From contig NZ_JACJSA010000006.1 in NCBI RefSeq assembly GCF_014697545.1, forward strand, positions 124,001 to 188,000: DNA of 64,000 nt, read 5' to 3'. The number at the start of each line of letters is the position of its first letter. Within the stretch, counting starts at the first letter, position 1. A program made the translations under genes and the position numbers. The DNA is from Oscillatoria sp. FACHB-1407 (GTDB lineage: Bacteria; Cyanobacteriota; Cyanobacteriia; Elainellales; Elainellaceae). Positions 8,595-16,807 of this stretch are shown here, one piece after another. The notes beneath the pieces were generated by a model. That model was not told the origin of the DNA, did not search any database, and saw only the letters and a list, made by a program, of their open reading frames with translations.

Positions 8595-9368
8595 TCAGGC
8601 AAATTGACGTTTTGCAGCGCGGTTCGCCAGTCGAGTTTTGTTCTGATAAAACTGGTTTGCAGCGAAGCCCAGTGAGTAAATCAGAGCCGCGTTGCTAGAT
8701 GCACCTAAAAAAGCACCTGCTCCGGGAATAATTTCAGCAAAGCTCAGTCCGGCTTTGAGGACTCTAGACCCACCTAGAGAAAAGCCAAAAATCGTCAACA
8801 CCTCACCACGACGAGTAGGGTCTGCTAGAGAGAACCCATACACAGCCGCAATGCGATAGAGCATTTCGGCTTGCAGTTTGCTGACGGCAGCCAGGTCGAT
8901 CGCCAACAAGCTAAGAGCCAGGGGAGGAATCAGGTTAGTTGCGAGGCCAATTCCACCCGCTTTCATCGCCGTGTCAACGATGATGCGATGCGCCAATTGG
9001 TCATCCGATTCATTGGGATATTGCTGTCGTAGCTGGCTCACTTCCTTTTGAACTTGCTGAGTGTCAACTTCACCCAGTGCTGACATCAGCCAATTGATGA
9101 TGGGTAGCTTGCTAACAAACTTAATCATCGGGTTGTCGATGATGGGGCTAACGACTTTGCCAACGGTTTCAGTGGTCTGTTCAACCCACTTGTGAGTGGC
9201 AGGACCACTGGTTTTAGCAACTGCTGTTGCGGCACCCATGATTTCCTCACTGGCAACCATCAGGGCGTTTGTAGCCATCTTAGTAGCAGAGACACCGACT
9301 TGATTCGCAGCGGCGATCGCCTCTTGCATTGGATCAGCATTTTTGTTTTTGTCGTACTGCGTTGCCAT
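8595..9368 (-). CDS. EcsC-like protein of unknown function
   Basis: 257 residues. The N-terminal third is polar and helical (AAANQVGVSATKMATNALMV), followed by LPIINWLMSALG and a QQVQKEVSQLRQQYPNE linker. The central part has two long hydrophobic stretches (GIGLATNLIPPLALSLLAI and LSFAEIIPGAGAFLGASSN) and an acidic/arginine block LADPTRRGEVLTIFGFS that resembles the EcsC/DUF697 kind of membrane-associated protein. The C-terminus is basic (KTRLANRAAKRQFA). Probably peripheral or inner-membrane associated. The family assignment is tentative; the biological role is unknown. The gene stands alone between the 8136 gene and hemA. Confidence 0.6.
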   Translation of the reverse strand: MATQYDKNKNADPMQEAIAAANQVGVSATKMATNALMVASEEIMGAATAVAKTSGPATHKWVEQTTETVGKVVSPIIDNPMIKFVSKLPIINWLMSALGEVDTQQVQKEVSQLRQQYPNESDDQLAHRIIVDTAMKAGGIGLATNLIPPLALSLLAIDLAAVSKLQAEMLYRIAAVYGFSLADPTRRGEVLTIFGFSLGGSRVLKAGLSFAEIIPGAGAFLGASSNAALIYSLGFAANQFYQNKTRLANRAAKRQFA

Positions 9369-9473
9369 AGTTGATCGTTGCCTTGCTTAACAAACTTGTT
9401 TCCACTCTAAAAAAGCAGCGACAAAATCAACCTCTACCGTGTGATAGTGATTTCCCTCTTTAACCGTACGCCC

Positions 9474-9513
9474 AAAAAAAGATCTTCAACCTCTCAAGGA
9501 AGTTGAAGATCTT
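9474..9513 (-). terminator. Rho-independent terminator of hemA
   Basis: Perfect 12-bp inverted repeat AAGATCTTCAAC/GTTGAAGATCTT with an 11-base loop. On the minus strand it is followed directly by TTTTTTTGGG. It lies 22 bases after the hemA stop. Confidence 0.92.
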
Positions 9514-9535
9514 GGACGAAAATTAATCTGACTAC

Positions 9536-10834
9536 CTAGCCAAACTGCCGTTCTGACTGGGCTTCAGTCTCTAAGTTAAAGAGCATTTTTAGCGTCTCCA
9601 TAGCTTTACGGCGGGCTTCGATATCCTGCTGTGCTCGCAGTTGCACCATTGGGTCATGAAGAATTTTGTTGACAATCCCGCGAGTCAGAGCTTCGATGAC
9701 CTCCTGGTGTTTCTCGGCGAACTCAGTGCCCAAACGAGAAAGGGCTTTCTCAAGCTCCTGAGTGCGAATCGTTTCTACCTTATCGCGCAGACAGCTAATG
9801 GTTGAGACAGTTTCGAGCGATCGCCACCACATATCAAACGACTCCACCTCTTCCTCTAGCAGAGCTTCTGCCTCCAGTGCCATCTGGCGACGAGTTTCCT
9901 GGTTTTGTGCCACGACTGCTTTCAAGTCATCTACGTTAAACGCCTGCACATGCGACAGTTGATTCACATCCCCGTCTACGTTACGGGGCACAGAGATGTC
10001 AAACAGCATCAGAGGTTGATTGGGTTCCAGAATCATCTCTAACTTGGCGCGATCGAGAATCGGTTCAGTCGCAGCGGTGCTCGTGAAGACCAGATCCGAC
10101 TCAGCGATGACCTGCCCCATTTCATCGAGCGTATGCAGTTGCAAATTGGCATCGGGAAACTGTTTTGCCAATTCTTGCGCCCCTTCCATCGAGCGATTGA
10201 CGATGGTGATTCGGTGAGCCCCTTTCGAGAGCAAATGCTGTACCAGCAATCGAGCCATTTTTCCGGCTCCAATGATGGCTACTCGACAAGCGGCTAGATT
10301 TTGCACTTTAACCTGAGCCAGTTCAACTGCTGCGGAACTGATGGAAACCGCACCTGTGCCAATGCTGGTTTCGGTGCGAACACGCTTCCCTGCTGCCAAT
10401 GCTTTGGTGAACAACTGATTCAGAATGCGTCCAATGCCTTTGTGTTGCTGCCCAATTTTGTGAGTGTGTTTGACTTGAGCCAAAATTTGCCCTTCGCCCA
10501 ACACCAGACTGTCTAACCCGGCAGCGACGCGCATCAGGTGAGTGACTGCGTCCTGGTGCAACAGGGTAAACAAATAGGGGCGCAACTGGAAGAGAGGAAC
10601 TTTGCCATATTCTGAGAGAAACTGGCTAACCTCGCGCACCCCATGATTGCTCTCACTTGTCACGATATAGATTTCAAGACGATTGCAGGTACTTAAAATC
10701 GTGGCTTCTTCAATGTGGGGATAGCTTCGCAGGTGGGCGATCGCTGCTTCCGCTTGAGGAGTTGGAATGCTTAACTTTTCTCGCACTTCGACAGGGGCTG
10801 TTTTGTGGCTCAAACCCACAACTGCAATGTTCAT
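9536..10834 (-). CDS. hemA: Glutamyl-tRNA reductase
   Basis: 432 residues from ATG 10834, chosen because GGGAGGA lies five bases upstream and because the protein then begins [20 protein letters not shown] as in the family. An in-frame ATG 11 codons upstream is less likely. The enzyme reduces the glutamyl group of Glu-tRNA to glutamate-1-semialdehyde, the first step of tetrapyrrole (chlorophyll, heme, bilin) synthesis. Visible: STCNRLEIY with nucleophile Cys50, [17 protein letters not shown], the NADPH-binding [13 protein letters not shown], and the C-terminal dimerisation helices. A strong terminator follows. Confidence 0.96.
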   Translation of the reverse strand: MNIAVVGLSHKTAPVEVREKLSIPTPQAEAAIAHLRSYPHIEEATILSTCNRLEIYIVTSESNHGVREVSQFLSEYGKVPLFQLRPYLFTLLHQDAVTHLMRVAAGLDSLVLGEGQILAQVKHTHKIGQQHKGIGRILNQLFTKALAAGKRVRTETSIGTGAVSISSAAVELAQVKVQNLAACRVAIIGAGKMARLLVQHLLSKGAHRITIVNRSMEGAQELAKQFPDANLQLHTLDEMGQVIAESDLVFTSTAATEPILDRAKLEMILEPNQPLMLFDISVPRNVDGDVNQLSHVQAFNVDDLKAVVAQNQETRRQMALEAEALLEEEVESFDMWWRSLETVSTISCLRDKVETIRTQELEKALSRLGTEFAEKHQEVIEALTRGIVNKILHDPMVQLRAQQDIEARRKAMETLKMLFNLETEAQSERQFG

Positions 10835-11063
10835 TGTTCCTCCCAACGTTTTCCCAAATGAGTTCATTAACAGAGTGCCCGAAAAGGTAAATCACCATCT
10901 TGAACACTATCTTTCGGATGAAAATTTAATCAAGTTTTCGTAATTGAACGACTCAAATCATTAGAATCGGCAATTTAAGAAAAGTCTATCAAGTCAGTGC
11001 CACTTTCAGAATGCTTGAAGACCCGTTCAACTAACATTTGCCCGTGAATTTTTGTGAACCTAA

Positions 11064-11231
11064 TTAACGTGAATTCGAGATCAGCATTTTGGCGGTTAAA
11101 ACCGCCGCGATAGGAACAAACCGACCTCCATCGGTTCGTCTAACCCTCAATTTTCAGTCGTCTGCGAAGGCAGACTTGGCTTCAATAGCTGCGAATTCAT
11201 TCGCCAGGATTTTAAACCGAACTGACGTTAA
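11064..11231. repeat. Interspersed repeat family A, copy A1 (complete)
   Basis: About 168 bp bounded by TTAACGTGAATTC and GACGTTAA (short inverted ends). Inside are four consecutive hairpins: GGCGGTTAAAACCGCC, CCGACCTCCATCGG, GTCTGCGAAGGCAGAC and GCGAATTCATTCGC. Related copies are at 12696-12822, 29943-30106 and a shortened one at 20160-20202. It lies in the 619-bp gap between hemA and glpX; outside the element that gap (10835-11063, 11232-11453) shows nothing I can name. Confidence 0.85.
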
Positions 11232-11453
11232 TTAATTGCAATAAACATCCTGAATGAATTAATTTTTGTTGACGTAAGCGGTTAATCATATACACGATAT
11301 GGACGCAAAAAGTCTGATTTTTCTTACTTTTCACTGCAAAGACACAGAAACAGCAGTAGCTTAATCTGTCTGCCTCTGTGTCTTAAGTAGAGTATTGAAA
11401 ATGGTTGAATTGAACAGGTTTTAGCTAAGCTTTAGCCAAAAACGTTGCCCACC

Positions 11454-12494
11454 TTATCTCAATTGTATGGTTCTTGGATGTTCCTCAAACATATGAATGG
11501 TGTCTACAAACCGAGCTGTTTTTGATTGGTTAGAGATAACCAGACTCTGAGTTCTTGCGCCACCATGGAAGAAGCGAACGCCATCCATCAATGTGCCTGG
11601 CGTGATGCCGCACCCTGCAAACAGGACGGTTTCACCGGATGCCAGTTCTTCAGCCTCATACACGCGATCAGGGTCGGTGATTCCCATTGACTGCAAACGC
11701 TCAATGTTAGCTTCTTTGCTTTCGCCAATCAGACCAGTCTTAACGATCGCCGGGTCGTAGATCAGTTGCCCCTGGAAGTGACCCCCTAAGCAGCGCAGTG
11801 CCGCTGCTGAAATTACTCCTTCTGGTGCTGCACCGATGCCCATCAATGCGTGGGTGTTGGTTCCGGCAAAGGCGCAGGAAATCGCTTCTGACACGTCACC
11901 ATCCGAGATCAGGCGAACCCTCGCTCCAGCTTCACGGATCTCTTTGATTAGCTCATTGTGGCGATCGCGCTTCATCACCACCACAACTAATTCATCAATC
12001 GAGCGATCGAGGCACTCAGACAAAATTTTCAGGTTTTCGGTTGGAGATTTGCGGATGTCTACCTTGCCTTTTGCTGCCGCAGGAGCCGCCAACTTATTCA
12101 TATAGAAGTCAGGCGCAGCAAACAATCCACCCTTTTCAGAGATAGCCAGCACCGCCATTGAACCCGGTTGACCATAAGCACAAAGGTTCGTTCCCTCGCA
12201 GGGGTCAACCGCGATGTCGATTTCAAGCAACTCTTCAGGGTTGCAGTAATCCGTGGCATCGGGGCGAGTGCAAATCCCGACCTCCTCGCCGATGTACAAC
12301 ATAGGAGCGTCATCCCGCTCCCCTTCCCCGATAACAATGCGTCCTCGCATGTAAATCTTGTTCATCCGCTCTCGCATCGCTTCTACAGCAACGCGGTCAG
12401 CTTCATTCTTGTCGCCTTTGCCCATCAATCGAGCCGAGGCGATCGCTGCCTGCTCAACCACTTCAATAATTTCTAAACCAAGTGTTGATTCCAC
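11454..12494 (-). CDS. glpX: Class II fructose-1,6-/sedoheptulose-1,7-bisphosphatase
   Basis: 346 residues. This GlpX-type enzyme hydrolyses both FBP and SBP in the cyanobacterial Calvin cycle and gluconeogenesis. Signature: [35 protein letters not shown] (metal-binding acidic cluster), [41 protein letters not shown] and [20 protein letters not shown]. Length and motif order match the family. The start is GTG at 12494, nine bases after GGGAGGA; no ATG is better. Redox and AMP regulation are known for cyanobacterial members but cannot be judged from this sequence alone. Confidence 0.96.
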   Translation of the reverse strand: MESTLGLEIIEVVEQAAIASARLMGKGDKNEADRVAVEAMRERMNKIYMRGRIVIGEGERDDAPMLYIGEEVGICTRPDATDYCNPEELLEIDIAVDPCEGTNLCAYGQPGSMAVLAISEKGGLFAAPDFYMNKLAAPAAAKGKVDIRKSPTENLKILSECLDRSIDELVVVVMKRDRHNELIKEIREAGARVRLISDGDVSEAISCAFAGTNTHALMGIGAAPEGVISAAALRCLGGHFQGQLIYDPAIVKTGLIGESKEANIERLQSMGITDPDRVYEAEELASGETVLFAGCGITPGTLMDGVRFFHGGARTQSLVISNQSKTARFVDTIHMFEEHPRTIQLR

Positions 12495-12584
12495 CTGTGA
12501 TTTCCTCCCGACTGCTGATTTTGCGTCACTCTGCGGACTAAGCTTTAGTAAAAAAGTTTATCAGACTATGGGATCAGGGAAGGG

Positions 12585-12647
12585 AAGAAGAGGGAAGAGA
12601 GAAAAAAGAAGAGGGAAGAGAGAAAAAAGAAGAGGGAAGATGGGAAA
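12585..12647. repeat. Purine-rich 21-bp tandem repeat
   Basis: Three head-to-tail copies of a 21-bp unit (AAGAAGAGGGAAGAGAGAAA plus A) start at 12585, 12606 and 12627. Similar purine runs occur at 54961-55030, and pyrimidine complements at 32262-32316 and 35035-35080. It lies just upstream of glpX on its 5' side. Confidence 0.8.
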
Positions 12648-12695
12648 GGGATGAAGGATAAGAGGTTGTGCTTTTTGGGGCGATCGAGTTCTTTC

Positions 12696-12822
12696 TTAAC
12701 GTGAATTCGGGATCAGGATGTTGGCGGTTGAAACCGCCGCAATAGGGATAAAACTGACCTGCGTTGGTTCGTCCAGTCCTTGATTTTTGGTCGTCTGCGC
12801 AGGCAGACTTGGCTCCAGTGCC
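12696..12822. repeat. Interspersed repeat family A, copy A2 (3' truncated)
   Basis: Begins TTAACGTGAATTCGGGATC and contains the first three hairpins (GGCGGTTGAAACCGCC, the CTGACCTGCGTTGG arm, GTCTGCGCAGGCAGAC). It ends after GGCTCCAGTGCC, lacking the fourth hairpin and the right end. It occupies the gap between divergent glpX and the PrsW gene. Confidence 0.8.
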
Positions 12823-12969
12823 CCATTGACTCCCTTGTTTTTTTGACTTGTTGTGCAAATCTAACCCCAACAATCGCTAGACTCCCTTTCTTATTCTTTT
12901 TTCATTTTTCTCTCTTCATTTTTTCCTACCGCTATACTCGTGAGATATTCGCTCCTGAGGGGATGCTCA

Positions 12970-13701
12970 ATGAATGTATTTGTGGTAATCACGCTAGCGA
13001 TCGCTCCAGGGTTGTTTTGGCTATGGTTCTTTTATAAGAAGGACGCGTTAGAACCGGAACCACGGCATCTCATTGTTAAAACCTTCTTTTGGGGAGTGTT
13101 TCTGGCGATCCCGGTGCTGATTGTGCAAATTCCGTTTTTGATGATCAGCAGTTCCATGATATTTCTGGCCGTGATTGTGGCTCCAATCACAGAGGAGTTT
13201 GGCAAATATCTGGTAGTGCGCTGGGGCGTTTACAAGAATATTGAGTTTGATGAGCCAGTGGATGGCATTATCTACGCTGCTGCCGCTGCCCTGGGTTTTG
13301 CTTCGATTGAAAATGTCTTCTATTTGTTGGGTTCTTATTACGCTCCTCAAGAGATCACGGAAGGAGCTTCGGCGTCCTATGCGGTGCTCACACTTTTTGT
13401 GATTCGAGGATTGCTCTCCGTACCTGGGCATGCGTTGTGGGCGAGTTTATGGGGCTATGCGTTAGGGGTTGCTAAGTTTTCGACTCCAGAGCGGGCAAGT
13501 ACGCTGATTCGCAATGGCTTGCTGCTATCGATGTTTTCCCATGGGTTGTTTAACGGATTGCTGGTCATTTTCCCGCCTCTGGCGTTAGGGGTTTTAGTAC
13601 TGATTCCGCTGGGATGGCGGATGACCTTTCGCCGCATTGCTGCTGCTCTGGCGGCCTCACCTCATGCTCTAAAATCGTTGAGCGATCGCCAGGATATCTA
13701 A
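12970..13701 (+). CDS. PrsW-family intramembrane metalloprotease
   Basis: 243 residues from ATG 12970, preceded by GAGGGG at a good distance; the frame is open ten codons further upstream without support. Six to seven hydrophobic segments. The PrsW motifs are visible: APITEEFGKYLVVRWGVY with paired Glu75-Glu76, DEPVDGIIYAAAAALGF and ASIENVFYLL, and the histidine motif VPGHALWASLWGYALG. These form the metal site of the CAAX/PrsW class. Bacillus PrsW cuts an anti-sigma factor; the substrate here is unknown and no anti-sigma gene is adjacent. Confidence 0.88.
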   Translation: MNVFVVITLAIAPGLFWLWFFYKKDALEPEPRHLIVKTFFWGVFLAIPVLIVQIPFLMISSSMIFLAVIVAPITEEFGKYLVVRWGVYKNIEFDEPVDGIIYAAAAALGFASIENVFYLLGSYYAPQEITEGASASYAVLTLFVIRGLLSVPGHALWASLWGYALGVAKFSTPERASTLIRNGLLLSMFSHGLFNGLLVIFPPLALGVLVLIPLGWRMTFRRIAAALAASPHALKSLSDRQDI

Positions 13702-13708
13702 TCCATTT

Positions 13709-13882
13709 TCATCCCAAAAAATAAGGGAGAGAACTTGCATTCTCTCCCTGGTCTGATTTGAGTTTTTGTCTCAGTGCTTGTCGTTGCTTACGCAGTTGTC
13801 GTTGTCTCGCGCTACCACCTTTGCCTTTGTTGTTACGACCTTCGCGGCGCGGAGACTCCCAACTTTTCAGTCGTTGAGCCAT
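13709..13882 (-). CDS. 57-residue very basic small protein
   Basis: A 57-codon ORF starting at ATG 13882, five bases after AAGGAG. The product (MAQRLKSWESPRREGRNNKG, then KGKGGSARQRQLRKQRQ) has about one third Lys/Arg and no hydrophobic core, like RNA- or ribosome-binding small proteins. The strong ribosome site and the following terminator make it credible. The terminator stem lies inside the last ten codons (ENASSLPYFLG). It is third in a minus-strand row: M48 protease, tRNA-Leu, this gene. Function unknown. Confidence 0.6.
   Translation of the reverse strand: MAQRLKSWESPRREGRNNKGKGGSARQRQLRKQRQALRQKLKSDQGENASSLPYFLG
13712..13749 (-). terminator. Rho-independent terminator overlapping the small basic gene's 3' end
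   Basis: On the minus strand, AGGGAGAGAA and TTCTCTCCCT form a ten-base-pair stem with a six-base loop, followed by TATTTTTTGGG. The stem encodes residues near the C-terminus of the 57-residue protein. Confidence 0.75.
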
Positions 13883-14007
13883 GATATCTCCTTATTCAAA
13901 TTAGCTATTGCTTGAGTAAATATCCCAATCTGTTCAAGTGTAGCAATCTACACAGGCAACCGCATCCCCCATTCAGGGGAATATTCGCAGTATAACCTTA
14001 GTTGAGA

Positions 14008-14089
14008 TGGGCAGAGTCGGACTCGAACCGACATGACCGAAGTCGCCACATTTTGAGTGTGGTGCGTCTACCAATTTCGCCATCCGCCC
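14008..14089 (-). tRNA. trnL: tRNA-Leu (anticodon CAA)
   Basis: 82-nt class II tRNA. The acceptor stem GGGCGGA pairs with TCTGCCC, discriminator A. The anticodon arm is CCACA-CTCAAAA-TGTGG with anticodon CAA. The long variable arm is CGACTTCGGTCATG, and the T arm is GTCGG-TTCGAGT-CCGAC. The 3' CCA is not encoded. The 5' 22 nucleotides are also the last codons of the M48 protease ORF. Confidence 0.96.
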
Positions 14090-14943
14090 TTGGACTCGGC
14101 TTTATTATTATAGGGCATTGTGCGATTTTGCAACAAAGATTGATAAGTTTGACTCGTTGCCCAGCGATCAATTTCTCTAGCCCGCAACACTGGCACCGGA
14201 TGAGTCAGTTGAGACGTTTGAACTTGCTTGAGCAATTGCCCCAATTCGCTATTGCTGATGTCATCGTAGGAGCGAGCTTGCGCCAAAAAGGCATCCAAAT
14301 TGAGTTGGGACGATAAGGTAGGGGAACCTCCGGTCAATTTCATCAACACCGAGGCAACGACTCTTGGGTTTTGAGAGACTAACAGGGCAGCGCGATCGCA
14401 CGTAAATTCAGCACAGCGAACCCATTCCAAAATTCGATCTTGCAAACTCTGGGCGATCAAGGTGCCGATGGGTGCAAATTGCCCTGCCGCTAGCACAATC
14501 AAGTTTGCCAGAGTCAGATAGACGCTGTGGTCACATTTCAGATGCCCTAATTCGTGAGCAATTACCGCCTGAATCTCTTCTGGAGTCAACAACTCGATGA
14601 GCGAGGTGTGAATCACGATAAACGGCTGTCTCCCTCGCATGGCGAAGGTGTAGGCGTTGGGGACGGGGTGCTGCCGAATGTAAAGCTGAGGCTGCTCCAG
14701 ATCCAGAATCTTGCAGGCATCCACCAACAGCGTGTAGAGATGCGGAAGCTGTTGCTCACTGACTAGAATGCTAGAAGCAATGTTCTCCAGGTAGAAGAAC
14801 TGTTCTGCTACTGGACCTAACAGGTTTCGCACGAGCAGGTCAATTCCGGGAATTTGTTTTAACGCTTGGGTGGCTTCCAAATCCAGGGGATGGCGAAAAT
14901 GGTCTGACTTGAGACCCAACAGCAGAATTTTTTGAGCAGACAT
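14068..14943 (-). CDS. M48-family zinc metalloprotease running into tRNA-Leu
   Basis: 291 residues. The zinc motif HELGH is at residues 130-134, with AEFTCDRAALL downstream supplying the third ligand (Glu) as in M48 (HtpX/Oma1-like) peptidases. The pattern NAYTFAMRGRQPFIVIHTSL before it is typical. One hydrophobic segment (LANLIVLAAGQFAPIGTLIA) suggests membrane attachment. The last codons (GGWRNW) and the TAG stop are inside the 5' part of tRNA-Leu: the stop is the conserved D-loop TGGTAG. No separate terminator is present, so protease mRNA and tRNA are probably one transcript. Confidence 0.9.
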   Translation of the reverse strand: MSAQKILLLGLKSDHFRHPLDLEATQALKQIPGIDLLVRNLLGPVAEQFFYLENIASSILVSEQQLPHLYTLLVDACKILDLEQPQLYIRQHPVPNAYTFAMRGRQPFIVIHTSLIELLTPEEIQAVIAHELGHLKCDHSVYLTLANLIVLAAGQFAPIGTLIAQSLQDRILEWVRCAEFTCDRAALLVSQNPRVVASVLMKLTGGSPTLSSQLNLDAFLAQARSYDDISNSELGQLLKQVQTSQLTHPVPVLRAREIDRWATSQTYQSLLQNRTMPYNNKAESKGGWRNW

Positions 14944-15100
14944 TGGGAATTGTAAGGTTGGTGAAAAGCGTCGATAAAACCACTCAAAGATGGTTTAACG
15001 CCTATTGTAAGAGGCTGAATGAGAACTCGTCAGAGTTTATTGAAGGTTTAGATTTGTGACGGCGGTTTGGAGCACTTTTTAACGAGTTTTTAGGAATGGC

Positions 15101-16744
15101 ATGACTACACCCTCTGACTCTACTGAAGCGGCATTTCAGCTTTATCAGCAACGGCAATATCGTGAGGCAACCCGTCTGTGTCGGCAGACCTTACAACAAT
15201 ACCCAGATCACATTGATGCTCTGTTGCTCTTGGGGATCACCGCCTGCCAACTGAATCAGTTTGAGGAGTCAATCGCTTGTTTTCAGCGGGTTCTTAAGCT
15301 CAAACCCAGCGACACCAATACGTTGAATAATCTGGGTAATGTCTATCGGGCGCAGGGCAAATTGGACGAGGCGATCGCCACTTACTACAAAGTCTTGACC
15401 CTGAACCCCCGTCATGTGGATGCCTGCTACAACATGGGAATTGCCTTCCAAGACCAGGGCAAAGCCAAGTTTGCGATCGATTGCTATGAACAGGCGATCG
15501 CACTGAATCCCAATTACGTCAATGCCTACAACAATTTGGGTGTGGTGTTACGCCAACAAGGAGCGACAGAAGAGGCGATCGCAGTCTATGAACGGGCACT
15601 CGCGCTGTCACCGGATTTTGCCGAAGTACACGACAACTTGGGCAGTGCCCTGCGGGAAGCCGGAGCCTTAGACGAGGCAGTTTACTATCACCAACGGGCG
15701 ATCGCGCTCAAACCGACTCCGTTAGCCTATTACAACCTGGGTAATGTGTTTTTGGATCAGGGCAAGCCCCAGGCGGCGATTGAGGCGTACAACCAGGCGA
15801 TCGCCCTCAACCCCAACTATTACGAGGCACAGGTATCAAAGGGGATGAGCTACTTGCTCTCAGGAGACTTAATGACGGGCTTCACGCAGTATGAAGCTCG
15901 CTGGGGCGAGAAGCAAGCCAATCCCTACAGCCTGAACCGCCCATTATGGGATGGTTCCCCGTTAATGGGACGACGTATCTTATTGGTGCCAGAACAGGGA
16001 TTTGGTGACACGATTCAGTTCATTCGCTATGTCAGTATCCTCGTTCGTTTTGGGGGCTATGTGATCGTCAGTTGCCAGGAACCGCTGTTACGTCTGTTTG
16101 CCACTGTGCCTGGAATCAGTCAACTGGTATCCGTTCAGGCAGAGCTACCGCAATTTGATGTGTATCTGCCGATGATGAGTTTGCCACGGTTGCTCAAGAC
16201 TCGTTTGGACAGTATTCCTGCCTCTGTGCCCTATGTTCACGCTCCTGCCCAGTCCTCAGTCCAACTTCAGCGGGATAACACTCTGGCAGTGGGCATCGTT
16301 TGGGGAGCGAGGGATGAGTTCATTGCTAAATATCCCGCTCGTCGTCGCTCCTGTCCGCTGATTGCCTTTCAACGCCTCTTGCAGGTGCCCCATGTTCGCC
16401 TCTACAGCTTGCAAAAAGGAGACGCAGAGCAGGAGCTAGAGCAATTGGGGTGGCGATCGCAAATTCAAGACCTGAGCGACCAGATCAACGATTTTGCTGA
16501 TACAGCGGCAGCTATCAATCAACTCGACCTGATCATTACGGTAGATACTGCCGTTGCTCACCTTGCTGGGGCGATGGGCAAACCCGTGTGGTTGCTCCTC
16601 CCCTACGCTCCCGATTGGCGATGGATGCTCGATCGCACCGATAGTCCCTGGTATCCTACGATGAGACTGTTTCGTCAGAGCTATCCCGGCGATTGGGCAG
16701 GGGTCATGGAGCAGGTGACAGAAGCGTTGCAGCAGATGAAATAG
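15101..16744 (+). CDS. TPR protein with C-terminal glycosyltransferase-like domain
   Basis: 547 residues. Residues 8-265 hold about seven tetratricopeptide repeats with the usual spacing (e.g. NTLNNLGNVYRAQGKLDEAI, ALNPNYVNAYNNLGVVLRQQ). From about residue 285 comes a Rossmann-type domain: LLVPEQGFGDTIQFIRYVSI, then FDVYLPMMSLPRLL, GIVWGARDE and LDLIITVDTAVAHLAGAMG KPVWLLLPYAPDWRW, the pattern of TPR-linked GT-B/GT9-like transferases in cyanobacteria. The donor and acceptor are unknown. A perfect 28-bp palindrome lies 12 bases after the stop, between this gene and convergent murA. Confidence 0.85.
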   Translation: MTTPSDSTEAAFQLYQQRQYREATRLCRQTLQQYPDHIDALLLLGITACQLNQFEESIACFQRVLKLKPSDTNTLNNLGNVYRAQGKLDEAIATYYKVLTLNPRHVDACYNMGIAFQDQGKAKFAIDCYEQAIALNPNYVNAYNNLGVVLRQQGATEEAIAVYERALALSPDFAEVHDNLGSALREAGALDEAVYYHQRAIALKPTPLAYYNLGNVFLDQGKPQAAIEAYNQAIALNPNYYEAQVSKGMSYLLSGDLMTGFTQYEARWGEKQANPYSLNRPLWDGSPLMGRRILLVPEQGFGDTIQFIRYVSILVRFGGYVIVSCQEPLLRLFATVPGISQLVSVQAELPQFDVYLPMMSLPRLLKTRLDSIPASVPYVHAPAQSSVQLQRDNTLAVGIVWGARDEFIAKYPARRRSCPLIAFQRLLQVPHVRLYSLQKGDAEQELEQLGWRSQIQDLSDQINDFADTAAAINQLDLIITVDTAVAHLAGAMGKPVWLLLPYAPDWRWMLDRTDSPWYPTMRLFRQSYPGDWAGVMEQVTEALQQMK

Positions 16745-16756
16745 ACACAGGCAACA

Positions 16757-16784
16757 TGAGGGACGCGATTAATCGCGTCCCTCA
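16757..16784. terminator. 28-bp perfect palindrome between convergent genes
   Basis: A perfect palindrome (half TGAGGGACGCGATT) sits between the stop codons of the TPR gene and murA. It may end transcripts from both sides, though no long T tract follows. It resembles the 28-bp palindrome at 41912 (half GTAGGGACATGGCA) in its AGGGAC core, so it may belong to a REP-like family. Confidence 0.65.
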
Positions 16785-16807
16785 GCAATCAACCTAAACT
16801 ATTAAAC

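Noticed and set aside
9192-9374. Plus-strand ORF opposite the EcsC-like gene
   Set aside because: Mirror of a well-coded gene with no motif of its own.
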